Below, one piece after another: positions 41,451 through 49,935 of a DNA stretch of 64,000 bases; position 1 is the stretch's first letter, and every line of letters starts with the position of its first letter. The DNA is taken from assembly GCF_003991135.1 (NCBI RefSeq), contig NZ_CP016379.1:2356001-2420000 (forward strand), written 5' to 3'. Below the pieces are notes generated by a model. It ran no database searches, had not been told where the DNA came from, and saw only the letters and a list, made by a program, of their open reading frames with translations. This DNA comes from Anoxybacter fermentans. Lineage in GTDB: Bacteria; Bacillota; Halanaerobiia; DY22613. The translations under genes were made by a program, and so were the position numbers.

Positions 41451-42566
41451 CTATAAAATTTTTTCCAACCCTTTTCTTAATTCCTCTCTAACCTGCTCAT
41501 CCTTTTCTTTTTGTAAAGCTCTGGCAAGTATTGTTTTTGCTTCTTTTCCCCCAATCTCTCCTATGGCCCAGGCCGCAGCCCCTCTGATGATAGGACGCGG
41601 GTCTTTTAAAGCCTCTTTAAGAATGGATATTGCATGAGGATCTTTTAAATTCCCCAGATTAATAAGAGCATTCCTCTGCAGGATACGTTTACCCCGCCAG
41701 GCCATAGCCGTTTCACCTACCAATTTCCGATATTCACGATTAGATAGCTTTAGAATCTGCTCTAAATCAGGTTTTTTCCCAAGTTTATGAACCTTAAAAA
41801 TACCACTTCCCGGACGGGCTTTCTGATTATAAGGACAGACTTCCTGACAGGTATCACATCCCCAAAGCCTTAAACCCAATTTACGTCTAATCTTTTCATT
41901 AAACAGGCCTTTCTCCTGTGTATAATGTGACAGACATTCATTAGTTTGAATCTCTCCCGGTGCTTTAATTGCCTGTTGGGGACAGGCCTTAAGACAGAGG
42001 ATACAATCACCACAGCCATTCTTCATAGGTTTATCTGGTTTTAAAGGAATATTGAGTAAAATCTCTCCCAAAGCCAAAAATGAACCATATTCAGGGTTAA
42101 TTAAAGCTGAATTCTTCCCGAAAAAACCCAACCCGGCCCGATAGGCCACCTCCCGATCGATTAAAGGACCGGTATCAACAAAAATTTTTGCTTTTACCTC
42201 TGGATATTTTTTCTTTATAAAAGAGACCAGTTCCTCCATCTTTGACCGTAAAATTTTATGATAATCCTCAAATTGAGCAAAACGGGCCAGTTTTCCGTAA
42301 AATAATGTTTTATCATCTTCTTCCCCATCGTCTTCTTTTACCAGATAGGATATACCCACCGCAATTAATGAAGCAGCATCTTTCATTAAAAGTTTTGGAA
42401 AACAGCGCTTTTTAAAATCCATTTCCGTCCAGGGAGAAAGATAGCCCAGCCTTTTCATCTTCTCTAAACGATTATAGGCCTCATAAAAAGGTTTAGCAGT
42501 AGTAATTCCTATTAGATCAATTCCAATTTCCTTTGCATATTTTTTCAATCTTTCTTCAAAAGTCAT
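41451..42566 (-). CDS. queG: Epoxyqueuosine reductase QueG
   Basis: A 371-residue cobalamin-dependent enzyme, last step of queuosine synthesis in tRNA. Two 4Fe-4S motifs: CGDCILCLKACPQQAI and CDTCQEVCPYNQKARP with a preceding CLSHYTQE. N-terminal catalytic Asp is in VDTGPLIDREVAYRAG. Residues 290-371 form HEAT-like repeats (AWRGKRILQRNALINLGNLK, IIRGAAAWAIGEIGGKEAKT), the normal longer form. Upstream of pcp in the same direction. Confidence 0.95.
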   Translation of the reverse strand: MTFEERLKKYAKEIGIDLIGITTAKPFYEAYNRLEKMKRLGYLSPWTEMDFKKRCFPKLLMKDAASLIAVGISYLVKEDDGEEDDKTLFYGKLARFAQFEDYHKILRSKMEELVSFIKKKYPEVKAKIFVDTGPLIDREVAYRAGLGFFGKNSALINPEYGSFLALGEILLNIPLKPDKPMKNGCGDCILCLKACPQQAIKAPGEIQTNECLSHYTQEKGLFNEKIRRKLGLRLWGCDTCQEVCPYNQKARPGSGIFKVHKLGKKPDLEQILKLSNREYRKLVGETAMAWRGKRILQRNALINLGNLKDPHAISILKEALKDPRPIIRGAAAWAIGEIGGKEAKTILARALQKEKDEQVREELRKGLEKIL

Positions 42567-42601
42567 TAACCTTCATTCCTTTTAAGTAATTTACTGATTA
42601 A

Positions 42602-42724
42602 ACTGCAAAAAGCTAGTTTTGAGCGCTATTGAAATTCTTCGTTAAACCATCTTAGTGAGATTTCAGTCGAACTTTAGATGGTTCGAAAAATTTCTTTATA
42701 AAGCGAAAAATTAGCTTTTTGCAG
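42602..42724. repeat. Inverted-repeat element, short class (123 bp), inside a gene end
   Basis: Same structure as 26999-27121. Extended ends CTGATTAAACTGC and GCAGTAAAATCAT with TTA on each side (42591-42593, 42734-42736). The right end supplies the last codons and the stop of the MFS gene. Confidence 0.88.
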
Positions 42725-43958
42725 TAAAATCATTTACTTTAATTTTATCCATTTTCCTTTCAACCTTACTCATTGGAATTAATCCAGAAAAAATCATCAA
42801 TGCTGCTAAAAGAAAAACCCCCTGATAACCTATTTTGCTGATCATAAAAGATCCAAGGATAGGGCTTAAAATCCCTCGAATTCCCAAAAATGTTCCATAA
42901 ATCCCCATATAGTGGTCAACATCATCTCCACCCATTTTGATCATTTGATTTATATAGCCCACATCCTGACTTGCTCCCGCTGCTCCCTGTAAACAGGAAG
43001 CTAGAATCAGCATCCAATAAGACTTGCTGAAAAAATAGATCAGTGGAGTAAATCCGTAAAGAATAATTCCTATATAAATATTAACCATACTCCGGGTACG
43101 ATCATGTACCCAACCCCAGAGGGGGTAAGTCAAAAACCAGACCGGCAAATTGAAAATAGATAATAGGGCAATCTGACTACTAGTTAATTTAAGGACTTTC
43201 ACCTGATAAATAGGATAGGCTGGATATGCAAAAAGATTTCCAAAGCCAAAGATGGAAAAACCCAGAATACACCAGACCATTGCTCGATCTCTAGAAAAAA
43301 TATCAAAAATTTTTCCGATAGAAAATGCCCTAGGTTGATTTTCCACGACTTTGCTTTCCCTCTGTTTTTCATCAATACTGAGAAAAATCATACTGGAGAT
43401 AACTCCGGCAAGACCCGCCAGAAGAAAAAGACTTTTAAATTCCAGATGATCAATCCACCACCCAGCAAGATAAGTAGCACTTACATGAGTTAATCCTAAA
43501 AGAAATTTAACCAATCCCATTAGTCGCCCCCGATACCTATCAGGGTAAATCTTCTTTAAAAGCCCATTATAAGCAGGGATAGCAATAGTAGCAATTATAT
43601 TATGAAAAACCACCAGAATCACAAAAACAATTGGTGATTTTGTAAAGGCTAAAGGAAGAATCAAAAGCCGGGAGATTAACCAGGACCAGAAAATAATCGG
43701 AACTTTCCGTACACTCCGCGCACTCCTATAGCCCCAATAGATTGCAAACATTTGACCAAAAAACGGTGCCGTACTCAAAAGTCCTATCATTTGATCAGTT
43801 GCACCCAAACGAATTGCTATAATTGAGACAAATGGATATACTGCTCCGGCCAAAAGACCAAAAAATGCAGCAGATAGACTATCAACCCATAAATTATGTC
43901 TCACATCCGCATCTAATTTCCAATAGTAAGGAAACAATCGAGAAAAAAGTTGAAACAT
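42711..43958 (-). CDS. MFS transporter, C-terminus formed by a repeat element
   Basis: A 415-residue membrane protein with 12 helices in two sixes (for example LSAAFFGLLAGAVYPFVSII, SFMISKIGYQGVFLLAALMI). The loop between helices 2 and 3 has GYRSARSVRKVP and a conserved IYPDRYRGRLMGLVKFLLGL follows. Substrate unknown. GGAGG 8 nt before the ATG at 43958 decides the start. The final residues FTAKS and the TAA come from the inverted-repeat element, so the native C-terminus was altered by insertion; transport helices are intact. Confidence 0.85.
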   Translation of the reverse strand: MFQLFSRLFPYYWKLDADVRHNLWVDSLSAAFFGLLAGAVYPFVSIIAIRLGATDQMIGLLSTAPFFGQMFAIYWGYRSARSVRKVPIIFWSWLISRLLILPLAFTKSPIVFVILVVFHNIIATIAIPAYNGLLKKIYPDRYRGRLMGLVKFLLGLTHVSATYLAGWWIDHLEFKSLFLLAGLAGVISSMIFLSIDEKQRESKVVENQPRAFSIGKIFDIFSRDRAMVWCILGFSIFGFGNLFAYPAYPIYQVKVLKLTSSQIALLSIFNLPVWFLTYPLWGWVHDRTRSMVNIYIGIILYGFTPLIYFFSKSYWMLILASCLQGAAGASQDVGYINQMIKMGGDDVDHYMGIYGTFLGIRGILSPILGSFMISKIGYQGVFLLAALMIFSGLIPMSKVERKMDKIKVNDFTAKS

Positions 43959-43991
43959 TTCTAATTCCTCCATATTCTATAGTATGATTAA

Positions 43992-44184
43992 ACTGCAAAA
44001 AGTTAATTTTGAGCACCATAGAAATTCTTCGTTAAACCATCTTAGTGAGATTTCAGTCGAAATAAGGCCTCATCACAGTATCTGATAAACCAATCCATAA
44101 GTCGAGGACCCATGGATTACCCTGAAATCGAACTTTAGATAGTTCGAAAAATTTCTTTTGAAGCGAAAAATTAGCTTTTTGCAG
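43992..44184. repeat. Inverted-repeat element, 193 bp
   Basis: Centre replaced by ATCCATAAGTCGAGGACCCATGGATTAC, unique to this copy. Ends ATGATTAAACTGC/GCAGTTTAATCAT flanked by AGT at 43981-43983 and 44194-44196. Confidence 0.88.
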
Positions 44185-44285
44185 TTTAATCATAGTATTT
44201 ATTATACCTTTACAATATCCTCGCCCTAACTCCTTCTTTTATCCTTGCCTTAGACAATTAAAAATATTTCCCGGGAAAATTCGAT

Positions 44286-44331
44286 AAAAAAGCTTACCAG
44301 ACTTTATAGAAAAAAGTCGGTAAGCTTTTTT
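44286..44331 (-). terminator. Terminator of the rRNA methyltransferase gene
   Basis: AAAAAGCTTACC/GGTAAGCTTTTTT, 12-bp stem with a 20-nt loop. Confidence 0.82.
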
Positions 44332-44338
44332 ACAAATG

Positions 44339-45508
44339 TTAAAACACCTGATAGATAAAGAATTTAAGATACAGAGACTCCCGGTAACTCATCAGGATTG
44401 GATGATCTTTAGATTGATAGCGATATTCAACCAACCTGAGCTGTTTGCCCGCATCTGCAGCGGCATCCAAAATTACCTCTGTAAAGATTTCAGGGTACAT
44501 ATAATGTGAACAGGAAGCAGTAACGAGAAAACCACCTGGTTTGACAATCTTCATTCCCCTTAGATTGATCTCCTTATACCCCCGTTTAGCTCCTTCTATC
44601 GCACTCCGGGATTTGCAAAAAGCAGGAGGATCCAGAATAACCACATCAAACTTCTCTCCCCGGTCAGCATATTCCCTGAGTAGATCAAAGGCATTGGCTA
44701 CCTCATATTTAACCCTATCCTCATAACCATTTAAAGCAACATTTTTTTTGACAAAATCAATGGCTTGTTCAGAAATATCCACAGCCGTTACTTCTCTTGC
44801 TCCATAGTGAAGGGCATGTAATGTAAATGCCCCAGTATGGCAAAAACAATCCAGAACCAGTGCATCTCTTACCAGAGGCTCTATGGCTGCACGATTCTCC
44901 TTCTGATCGAGAAAATAACCGGTCTTCTGACCTTCAGCCAGGTCTACCAGCATCCTAATCCCATTCTCCTCTATCTCTACAACGGTATCAAATTCACCTT
45001 TTAAAAAACCTTTCTTTTGTGGCAAACCTTCCAATTCCCGCACCGGGACATCATTCCGCTCATAAATTCCTTTCGGTTGAATAATCTCATCTAAAAGTTC
45101 CACAATCATCTCCTTATATTGATCAATCCCCAATGCCAGGGTCTGAATGACCAGATAATCACCAAATTTATCCACAATCAGCCCGGGGAGAAAATCAGCT
45201 TCTCCAAAGATTACCCTACAGCTAGATGTATCATAAAAACGCTTCCTATATTCCCAGGCCCGGGTAATACGGCGGCGAAAAAAATTCCTATCTATCTCTT
45301 CATCTTCCCGGGTTAAAAGCCGGATCCGGATTTTAGAATTGGGATTTATATAACCGCGGCCAATAAAGCTTCGAGCATGATTCAAAACATTTACAATATC
45401 CCCAGGTTTTACTTCTCCTTCGATCTTTAAAATTTCATTATCATAAATCCAGGGATGACCATTTTCAATACGGCGATTTTTACGTTTGCGTAAGATTACA
45501 TTGGTCAT
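44339..45508 (-). CDS. RlmI/RlmK-type 23S rRNA cytosine methyltransferase
   Basis: A 389-residue SAM-dependent enzyme. N-terminal PUA domain (RKRKNRRIENGHPWIYDNEI); central domain with FLPGLIVDKFGDYLVIQ; Rossmann domain with AEGQKTGYFLDQKENRAAIE, VLDCFCHTGAFTLHA and VILDPPAFCKSRSAIEGAKR (DPPAF-type motif); and ASCSHYM with the conserved Cys. This matches the RlmI family that makes m5C in 23S rRNA; which C is modified is not shown. Single gene. Confidence 0.9.
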   Translation of the reverse strand: MTNVILRKRKNRRIENGHPWIYDNEILKIEGEVKPGDIVNVLNHARSFIGRGYINPNSKIRIRLLTREDEEIDRNFFRRRITRAWEYRKRFYDTSSCRVIFGEADFLPGLIVDKFGDYLVIQTLALGIDQYKEMIVELLDEIIQPKGIYERNDVPVRELEGLPQKKGFLKGEFDTVVEIEENGIRMLVDLAEGQKTGYFLDQKENRAAIEPLVRDALVLDCFCHTGAFTLHALHYGAREVTAVDISEQAIDFVKKNVALNGYEDRVKYEVANAFDLLREYADRGEKFDVVILDPPAFCKSRSAIEGAKRGYKEINLRGMKIVKPGGFLVTASCSHYMYPEIFTEVILDAAADAGKQLRLVEYRYQSKDHPILMSYRESLYLKFFIYQVF

Positions 45509-45537
45509 GGCAAAACTCCTTTCCTGTTAATGATTAT

Positions 45538-45640
45538 ACTGCAAAAAACTAATTTTGAGCGACATAGAAATTTTTCGTCAAATCATCTTAGCGAGATTTC
45601 CAACGAAATAAGGCCTCATCACAGGAGGTGATGAGCTAGT
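45538..45640. repeat. Left half of the inverted-repeat element
   Basis: Intact from ACTGC to CACAGGAGGTGATGAGCTAGTCA, then unrelated sequence; the right arm is missing. It marks the edge of the decayed block to its right. Confidence 0.78.
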
Positions 45641-45889
45641 CAGTCCCTTAGGAATTCTATCACTCAACATTACCTTCAACACCTTGATTAGACAGAAGAT
45701 GAATATTTCCTTCTATACTCTTTTATTATTTTAACCCCATAACTTCATTAAAAAGCTTTTCTGAATTAACTTCAATTTTCCCGGACTGGAAAATGTTTTA
45801 TCTCAGCAATAATCTACTGATAAATGGGTTTGGAAATATCTAATTTCTTCTTTCAAAATAACCATATTGGTCTGGTTAATCAAAACAGC
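45641..45889 (-). other. Decayed sequence with a coding remnant
   Basis: No intact gene. On the minus strand one short stretch (about 45730-45800) reads FQSGKIEVNSEKLFNEVMGL then K and a stop, like the C-terminal end of an ABC ATPase or similar protein; upstream stops interrupt it. Confidence 0.25.
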
Positions 45890-45920
45890 AAAAAAAAACA
45901 CCCATCTTCTGGGTATTTTA
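45890..45920 (-). terminator. Terminator of the broken ABC exporter
   Basis: TACCC/GGGTG stem followed on the minus strand by ten T. Confidence 0.65.
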
Positions 45921-45921
45921 A

Positions 45922-47559
45922 TCAAACCAGATCTTCCAGACCTTCTCCACCATTTTTTGCAGTTTCTAAATATGTCTTTATCAATTCTCTGCTCAGTTTA
46001 TTATTTTCGATTAAATATGATGGATCTCCATCTCCGATTATCTTTCCTTCATTTAAAACTATACATCTATTTGCTAATCTTATAACATTAAGTTTATGTG
46101 AGATAATTATTCCTGATTTGCCCTTTATATGTTTTAATAAAATTTCCATCAAATACTTTTCGTTTAAGACATCTAGATTTGTAAATGGTTCATCCAAAAT
46201 GAAAAATGGTTTGTTTACATACAGAAATCTTGCCAATTGTATCTTCTGTTTCTCTCCACCTGATACAAAATTTCCTCCTTTACCCAAAGGTCGGTTTCTA
46301 AGATGTTGTATCATTAAATATTCCAACTGACTGTAAATAATAAGAAATATTATCAAATATCAAATGTGGTGATATATTTTTAATTTCCTGACTAAATAAT
46401 TTTACTTCACCATGGTAATCTCTTTCAAACCCAAGAAGTATATTAAGCAGTGTAGATTTTCCTTCCCCAGAAAGTCCTATTAACCCTACCAGATCACTTT
46501 TTTTATTAAAAAAGTGACATCTTTTAAAATTAGATTATTATTTTGAGCAAAAGAAAGGTTTCTTATAGTAATAATTTTTTCACTATTTTTCATATCCAAT
46601 GTTGAGTCTTTATAAAATTCTTTAACTTTTTTAGCTTCTTTGAAATATTCTAAAACACTATCAATAGTTATAGCGCTCTCCAATATAACCCGACTGAATG
46701 TTTTAAATATGGATATTGGTTCAACTACAAAAGCAAAATAAGTCCAAAATGCCCACACTGCTCCAATAGTCATCTCGCTTTTCAGTACAAGATGAGAACA
46801 ATAAAATAATATAAAAACTCTTGATATATACTACACAATCTCAGTAAAGATTTTATCAAGATTTATACGCTTAACCTCTGCAGCTATAGCAAGGTTTGTC
46901 ATCTTTGTAAAAATTAAAGAATATTTTTTATCTCTTTTTTCTATAGCTTTACCTGCAATTATTTCATGAAGATTTTCAAAGGTTTCCACAATACTTCTCC
47001 CTAACTCCTGCCATTCTGTAAAATAGGGCCGCGTAGATTGATTTAAGAACTTTGAAAATAGCAACACAAGCAGAGTATTAGTAATATATACAGTAAATAA
47101 TACTTTATTCCACAAAAATACAATAGATAAAACTACTATTGTTCTTATCACTAAAAATATGTTTTGAATAAAAACATAGTCAAGAACTACAAAAGCATTG
47201 TTTACCTGATCATTTAAAAGTTTAGCAAAATAAGCAGACCCTTTTTCTATAAATTTTTTAACCGGAAAATAAAACGAATATCTAAATATTTCATCTCTTA
47301 TTTCCTGGGCTGCCTTATATTTATTTTTATTATATATTATGTCACCTAAATAAGATAATAATATTGCTGAACCATATAAAACTGCTAAAAGAATAATATT
47401 ATTAAAATCTATTTCTTTAAATTTTTCTATTATATTTTTAATTAAGATCGGATAAATGATATTAAAAACAATTAGAAGTGATATCATGACTCCACCCAAA
47501 AATATCAACACCAATCTACGTTTATCTATAGATAACTATAGAATGAAAAAACCTTTCAT
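45922..47559 (-). pseudogene. Broken ABC exporter (membrane + ATPase half-transporter)
   Basis: Once a half-transporter of about 545 residues starting near 47559. The membrane part is readable (LVLIFLGGVMISLLIVFNII, PVKKFIEKGSAYFAKLLNDQ), then the ATPase with Walker A GLSGEGKSTLLN, signature NFVSGGEKQKIQLARFLYVN and Walker B FFILDEPFTNLD. Lesions: TAG at about codon 10 (47530-47528), TAG at 46833-46831, a frameshift in an A-run near 46500 and another near 46357. The type fits export of a peptide or bacteriocin. With both stops and shifts it cannot make a full protein. Confidence 0.82.
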
Positions 47560-48077
47560 CCTTAATTGACTATTTAGAAAATTTTGGTAGTTACACAACA
47601 TAAACCAGTTAATCAACAAACCATAAATTAGTACAATTCATTACATTATAGTTATATCTTTTTTTCTAAATAAGATATTTTCTTTAAGTTTTTTATAATC
47701 TTCTTCACCTTTCCAATATGATATTTTTAAAAGTTTTAATGTACTTCTAAATCACTACCTGTCAATATGGTACAATTTGCTCCAATTATGAACCAGGTGT
47801 GATTTAAGTCTACATACTATACCAACCACTTAATTTATAATTCTTTACTCAACTTCTTTTTTCCTTTTTATTGCTGTTTAAAACCTTATCAGCCCTGATC
47901 CCTGATTTAAAATATAATAGATTTCTGTTTTGAGCTAAATCAAAAAACCTTTTCGATTCTGATTCTCACTTTTTTATACCTCCACTACCAATCCTATATT
48001 TGAGATATGAAATCTTTTTTTAGATTAATATAACCTCTTCTTTGAACTATAAACCCGTATAATTTTCCTTGAAAAAA
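47560..48077. other. AT-rich decayed intergenic region
   Basis: No intact gene. A minus-strand stretch (about 47660-47750) reads LKLLKISYWKGEEDYKKLKE then NILFRKKDIT without start, a likely remnant. The rest shows no recognisable signal. Confidence 0.3.
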
Positions 48078-48111
48078 TTTAACCCGGTCGAAAAAATTCG
48101 ACCGGGCCATT
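48078..48111 (-). terminator. Terminator of hpf
   Basis: CCCGGTCGAA/TTCGACCGGG, 10-bp perfect stem, followed on the minus strand by TTAAATTTTTTC. Confidence 0.88.
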
Positions 48112-48122
48112 ATCCTGTCTAA

Positions 48123-48665
48123 TTAAAACTCAGGCTCAAGCAAACCATATTGACCATTTTTCCGCTTATAAACCACATTCACTTCTTCTGTAGCTGCATT
48201 AACGAAAACAAAGAAATCATGGCCAATTAAATCCATCTGCATTATAGCTTCTTCAACGGACATCGGCTTTATGGCAAAACGCTTGGTTTTTACAATCTTA
48301 GGTTCAACTTCTTCAATATCATCTACAATAAAACTATTTGCAAGATTAAGTTTAAACTCTTTCTTTCTTTCACGGATTTTGCGATTAATCCGGGTTTTGT
48401 ATTTATGTACCTGACGTTCTAACTTATCAATTACACCATCGATAGAAGCATACATATCACCGGAACTCTCTTCCCCACGTAAAAGCAGCCCATCAACTTT
48501 TATGGTAACCTCTACAATATGACGATCCTTTTCTACTTCTAAACCCACCTGAGCTTCAATAAAAGCATCATTAAAATACTTTTCAATCTTACCAACTTTT
48601 TCTTCCACATAATTTTTTAACGCATTGGTTACTTCCAGATTTTTCCCGTAAATAGAAATTTTCAT
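48123..48665 (-). CDS. hpf: Ribosome hibernation promoting factor, long form
   Basis: A 180-residue protein that binds the 30S decoding site and dimerises 70S ribosomes in stationary phase. N-terminal S30AE domain (MKISIYGKNLEVTNALKNYV, LEVEKDRHIVEVTIKVDGLL); C-terminal dimerisation domain (about 125-180) with KRFAIKPMSVEEAIMQMDLI and VFVNAATEEVNVVYKRKNGQ. The ATG at 48665 follows GGGAGGAG. secA, the frequent next gene, is absent here. Confidence 0.95.
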   Translation of the reverse strand: MKISIYGKNLEVTNALKNYVEEKVGKIEKYFNDAFIEAQVGLEVEKDRHIVEVTIKVDGLLLRGEESSGDMYASIDGVIDKLERQVHKYKTRINRKIRERKKEFKLNLANSFIVDDIEEVEPKIVKTKRFAIKPMSVEEAIMQMDLIGHDFFVFVNAATEEVNVVYKRKNGQYGLLEPEF

Positions 48666-48854
48666 GTATACCACTCCTCCCGCCTTTTATTGTTAAATGT
48701 ATTCGACAAAATGTGAATTAATTCCTTCCATATAATTCATTTTATATTAGTTCTTCTCTAGATTAAAACACATCTTTACTATCCCCTATACTATCCTGTA
48801 TTAAAAAGAATTATTCCAATTTAGCTAATACTTATACAAGTCCTTTCGATTAAC

Positions 48855-48897
48855 TTATCCACAAAATGTGTATAAATTATGTGGATAATGTGGATAA
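48855..48897. promoter_or_regulatory. Cluster of four DnaA boxes
   Basis: TTATCCACA (48855-48863, plus), then on the minus strand TTATACACA (48875-48867) and two TTATCCACA (48888-48880 and 48897-48889) that directly abut. All match the TTATNCACA consensus exactly. Weaker TGTGGAAA words follow at about 48965-48982. It lies in the 580-bp gap between hpf and comFC. Confidence 0.8.
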
Positions 48898-49016
48898 GTG
48901 TGTGAACAACCTGAAAAATCAAAGAATTTGAAGTGGATAATTTTTGGACAAAGATATAAAAAAACTGTGGAAAGTGTGGAAAACTTTCGTTATTAGATTA
49001 AGCTATGGATGATTAT

Positions 49017-49224
49017 ACTGCAAAAAGCTAGTGTTGAGCGACATAGAAATTTTTCGCCAAATCATCTTAGCGAGATTTCCGACGAAATAAGGCCTCATCA
49101 CAGGAGATGATAAGCTAATCAAAGACCAGAAGGAACCTTTGATTAGAAAACCTTATTTCGGCGAAAATCGAGCTTTAGATGATTCAAAAAATTTCTCAAG
49201 AAACGAAAAATTAGCTTTTTGCAG
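49017..49224. repeat. Inverted-repeat element, full length (208 bp)
   Basis: Between the DnaA-box cluster and the end of comFC. Extended ends ATGATTATACTGC and GCAGTAAAATCAT are well kept, but no clean target triplet is visible. Confidence 0.9.
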
Positions 49225-49248
49225 TAAAATCATGGATAAAATTTATTT

Positions 49249-49935
49249 CTACATCATCCTCCCAGAAGCCAAAGTATAAACCCCGACCTTTTCTGCTCCT
49301 GCTTCTTTTAAAATTTTGGCAATCTCATTTGTAGTATTACCGGTAGTAAAAATATCGTCAATAATTAACCACCTTCCTCCTTTGATCTCTATTCCCTTTT
49401 TAAGACGAAATGCTCCCTCAAGATTTTTACGGCGTTGGTCTAAGGTAAGCTGATTTTGAGGGTGGGTCTCTTTTACCCTTTCAACCCAATCAAAGCAGGG
49501 TATTTTTAAATAAAACGACAGACCAACCGCCAATAAAAGAGCTTGATTATATCCTCGCTCATGCAACCGACTTTCGTGCAGGGGTACCGGAATTAATCCA
49601 TCCCATTTCTCTTCTTTAAAAATAATGTAATATTGCCTTACCATCAACTCCACCATAGGATAAATTAATTGTCGCTCACCATAATATTTTAAGCGATATA
49701 TCAGTTCCTTAATCAAACCTGTGTATAAAACTGCACTACCCACCAGGTCAATATGTTGTTCAAAAAGCTCAGGTAACTTTTTTAAACCTTTTCCCGCAAA
49801 AAAATTCATCTCATTTAAACATTGATGGCAGATTCCTAACTGAATTTCCCAACTTATAAGCTCATCTTTACATAAACTACATCTGGCCCTTTCAGGATAG
49901 ATCAAATTTAAAATGCCATTAATCAACCTTCTCAT
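49249..49935 (-). CDS. ComFC-like phosphoribosyltransferase-fold protein
   Basis: A 228-residue competence-type protein. N-terminal zinc-finger pairs CSLCKDEL and CHQC; GLIPVPLHESRLHERGYNQA; PRPP-binding WLIIDDIFTTGNTTNEIAKI. In transformable bacteria ComFC supports processing of incoming single-stranded DNA. It overlaps comFA by 17 bp. Confidence 0.92.
   Translation of the reverse strand: MRRLINGILNLIYPERARCSLCKDELISWEIQLGICHQCLNEMNFFAGKGLKKLPELFEQHIDLVGSAVLYTGLIKELIYRLKYYGERQLIYPMVELMVRQYYIIFKEEKWDGLIPVPLHESRLHERGYNQALLLAVGLSFYLKIPCFDWVERVKETHPQNQLTLDQRRKNLEGAFRLKKGIEIKGGRWLIIDDIFTTGNTTNEIAKILKEAGAEKVGVYTLASGRMM

Noticed and set aside
46831-47530. TAG codons in the ABC exporter as pyrrolysine or suppressed amber codons
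   Set aside because: Two frameshifts in the same gene show ordinary decay, and the positions are not conserved functional sites.
48855-48897. DnaA boxes as proof of oriC
   Set aside because: No dnaA/dnaN/gidA neighbourhood and no clear AT-rich unwinding repeats were identified; kept only as a DnaA-box cluster.
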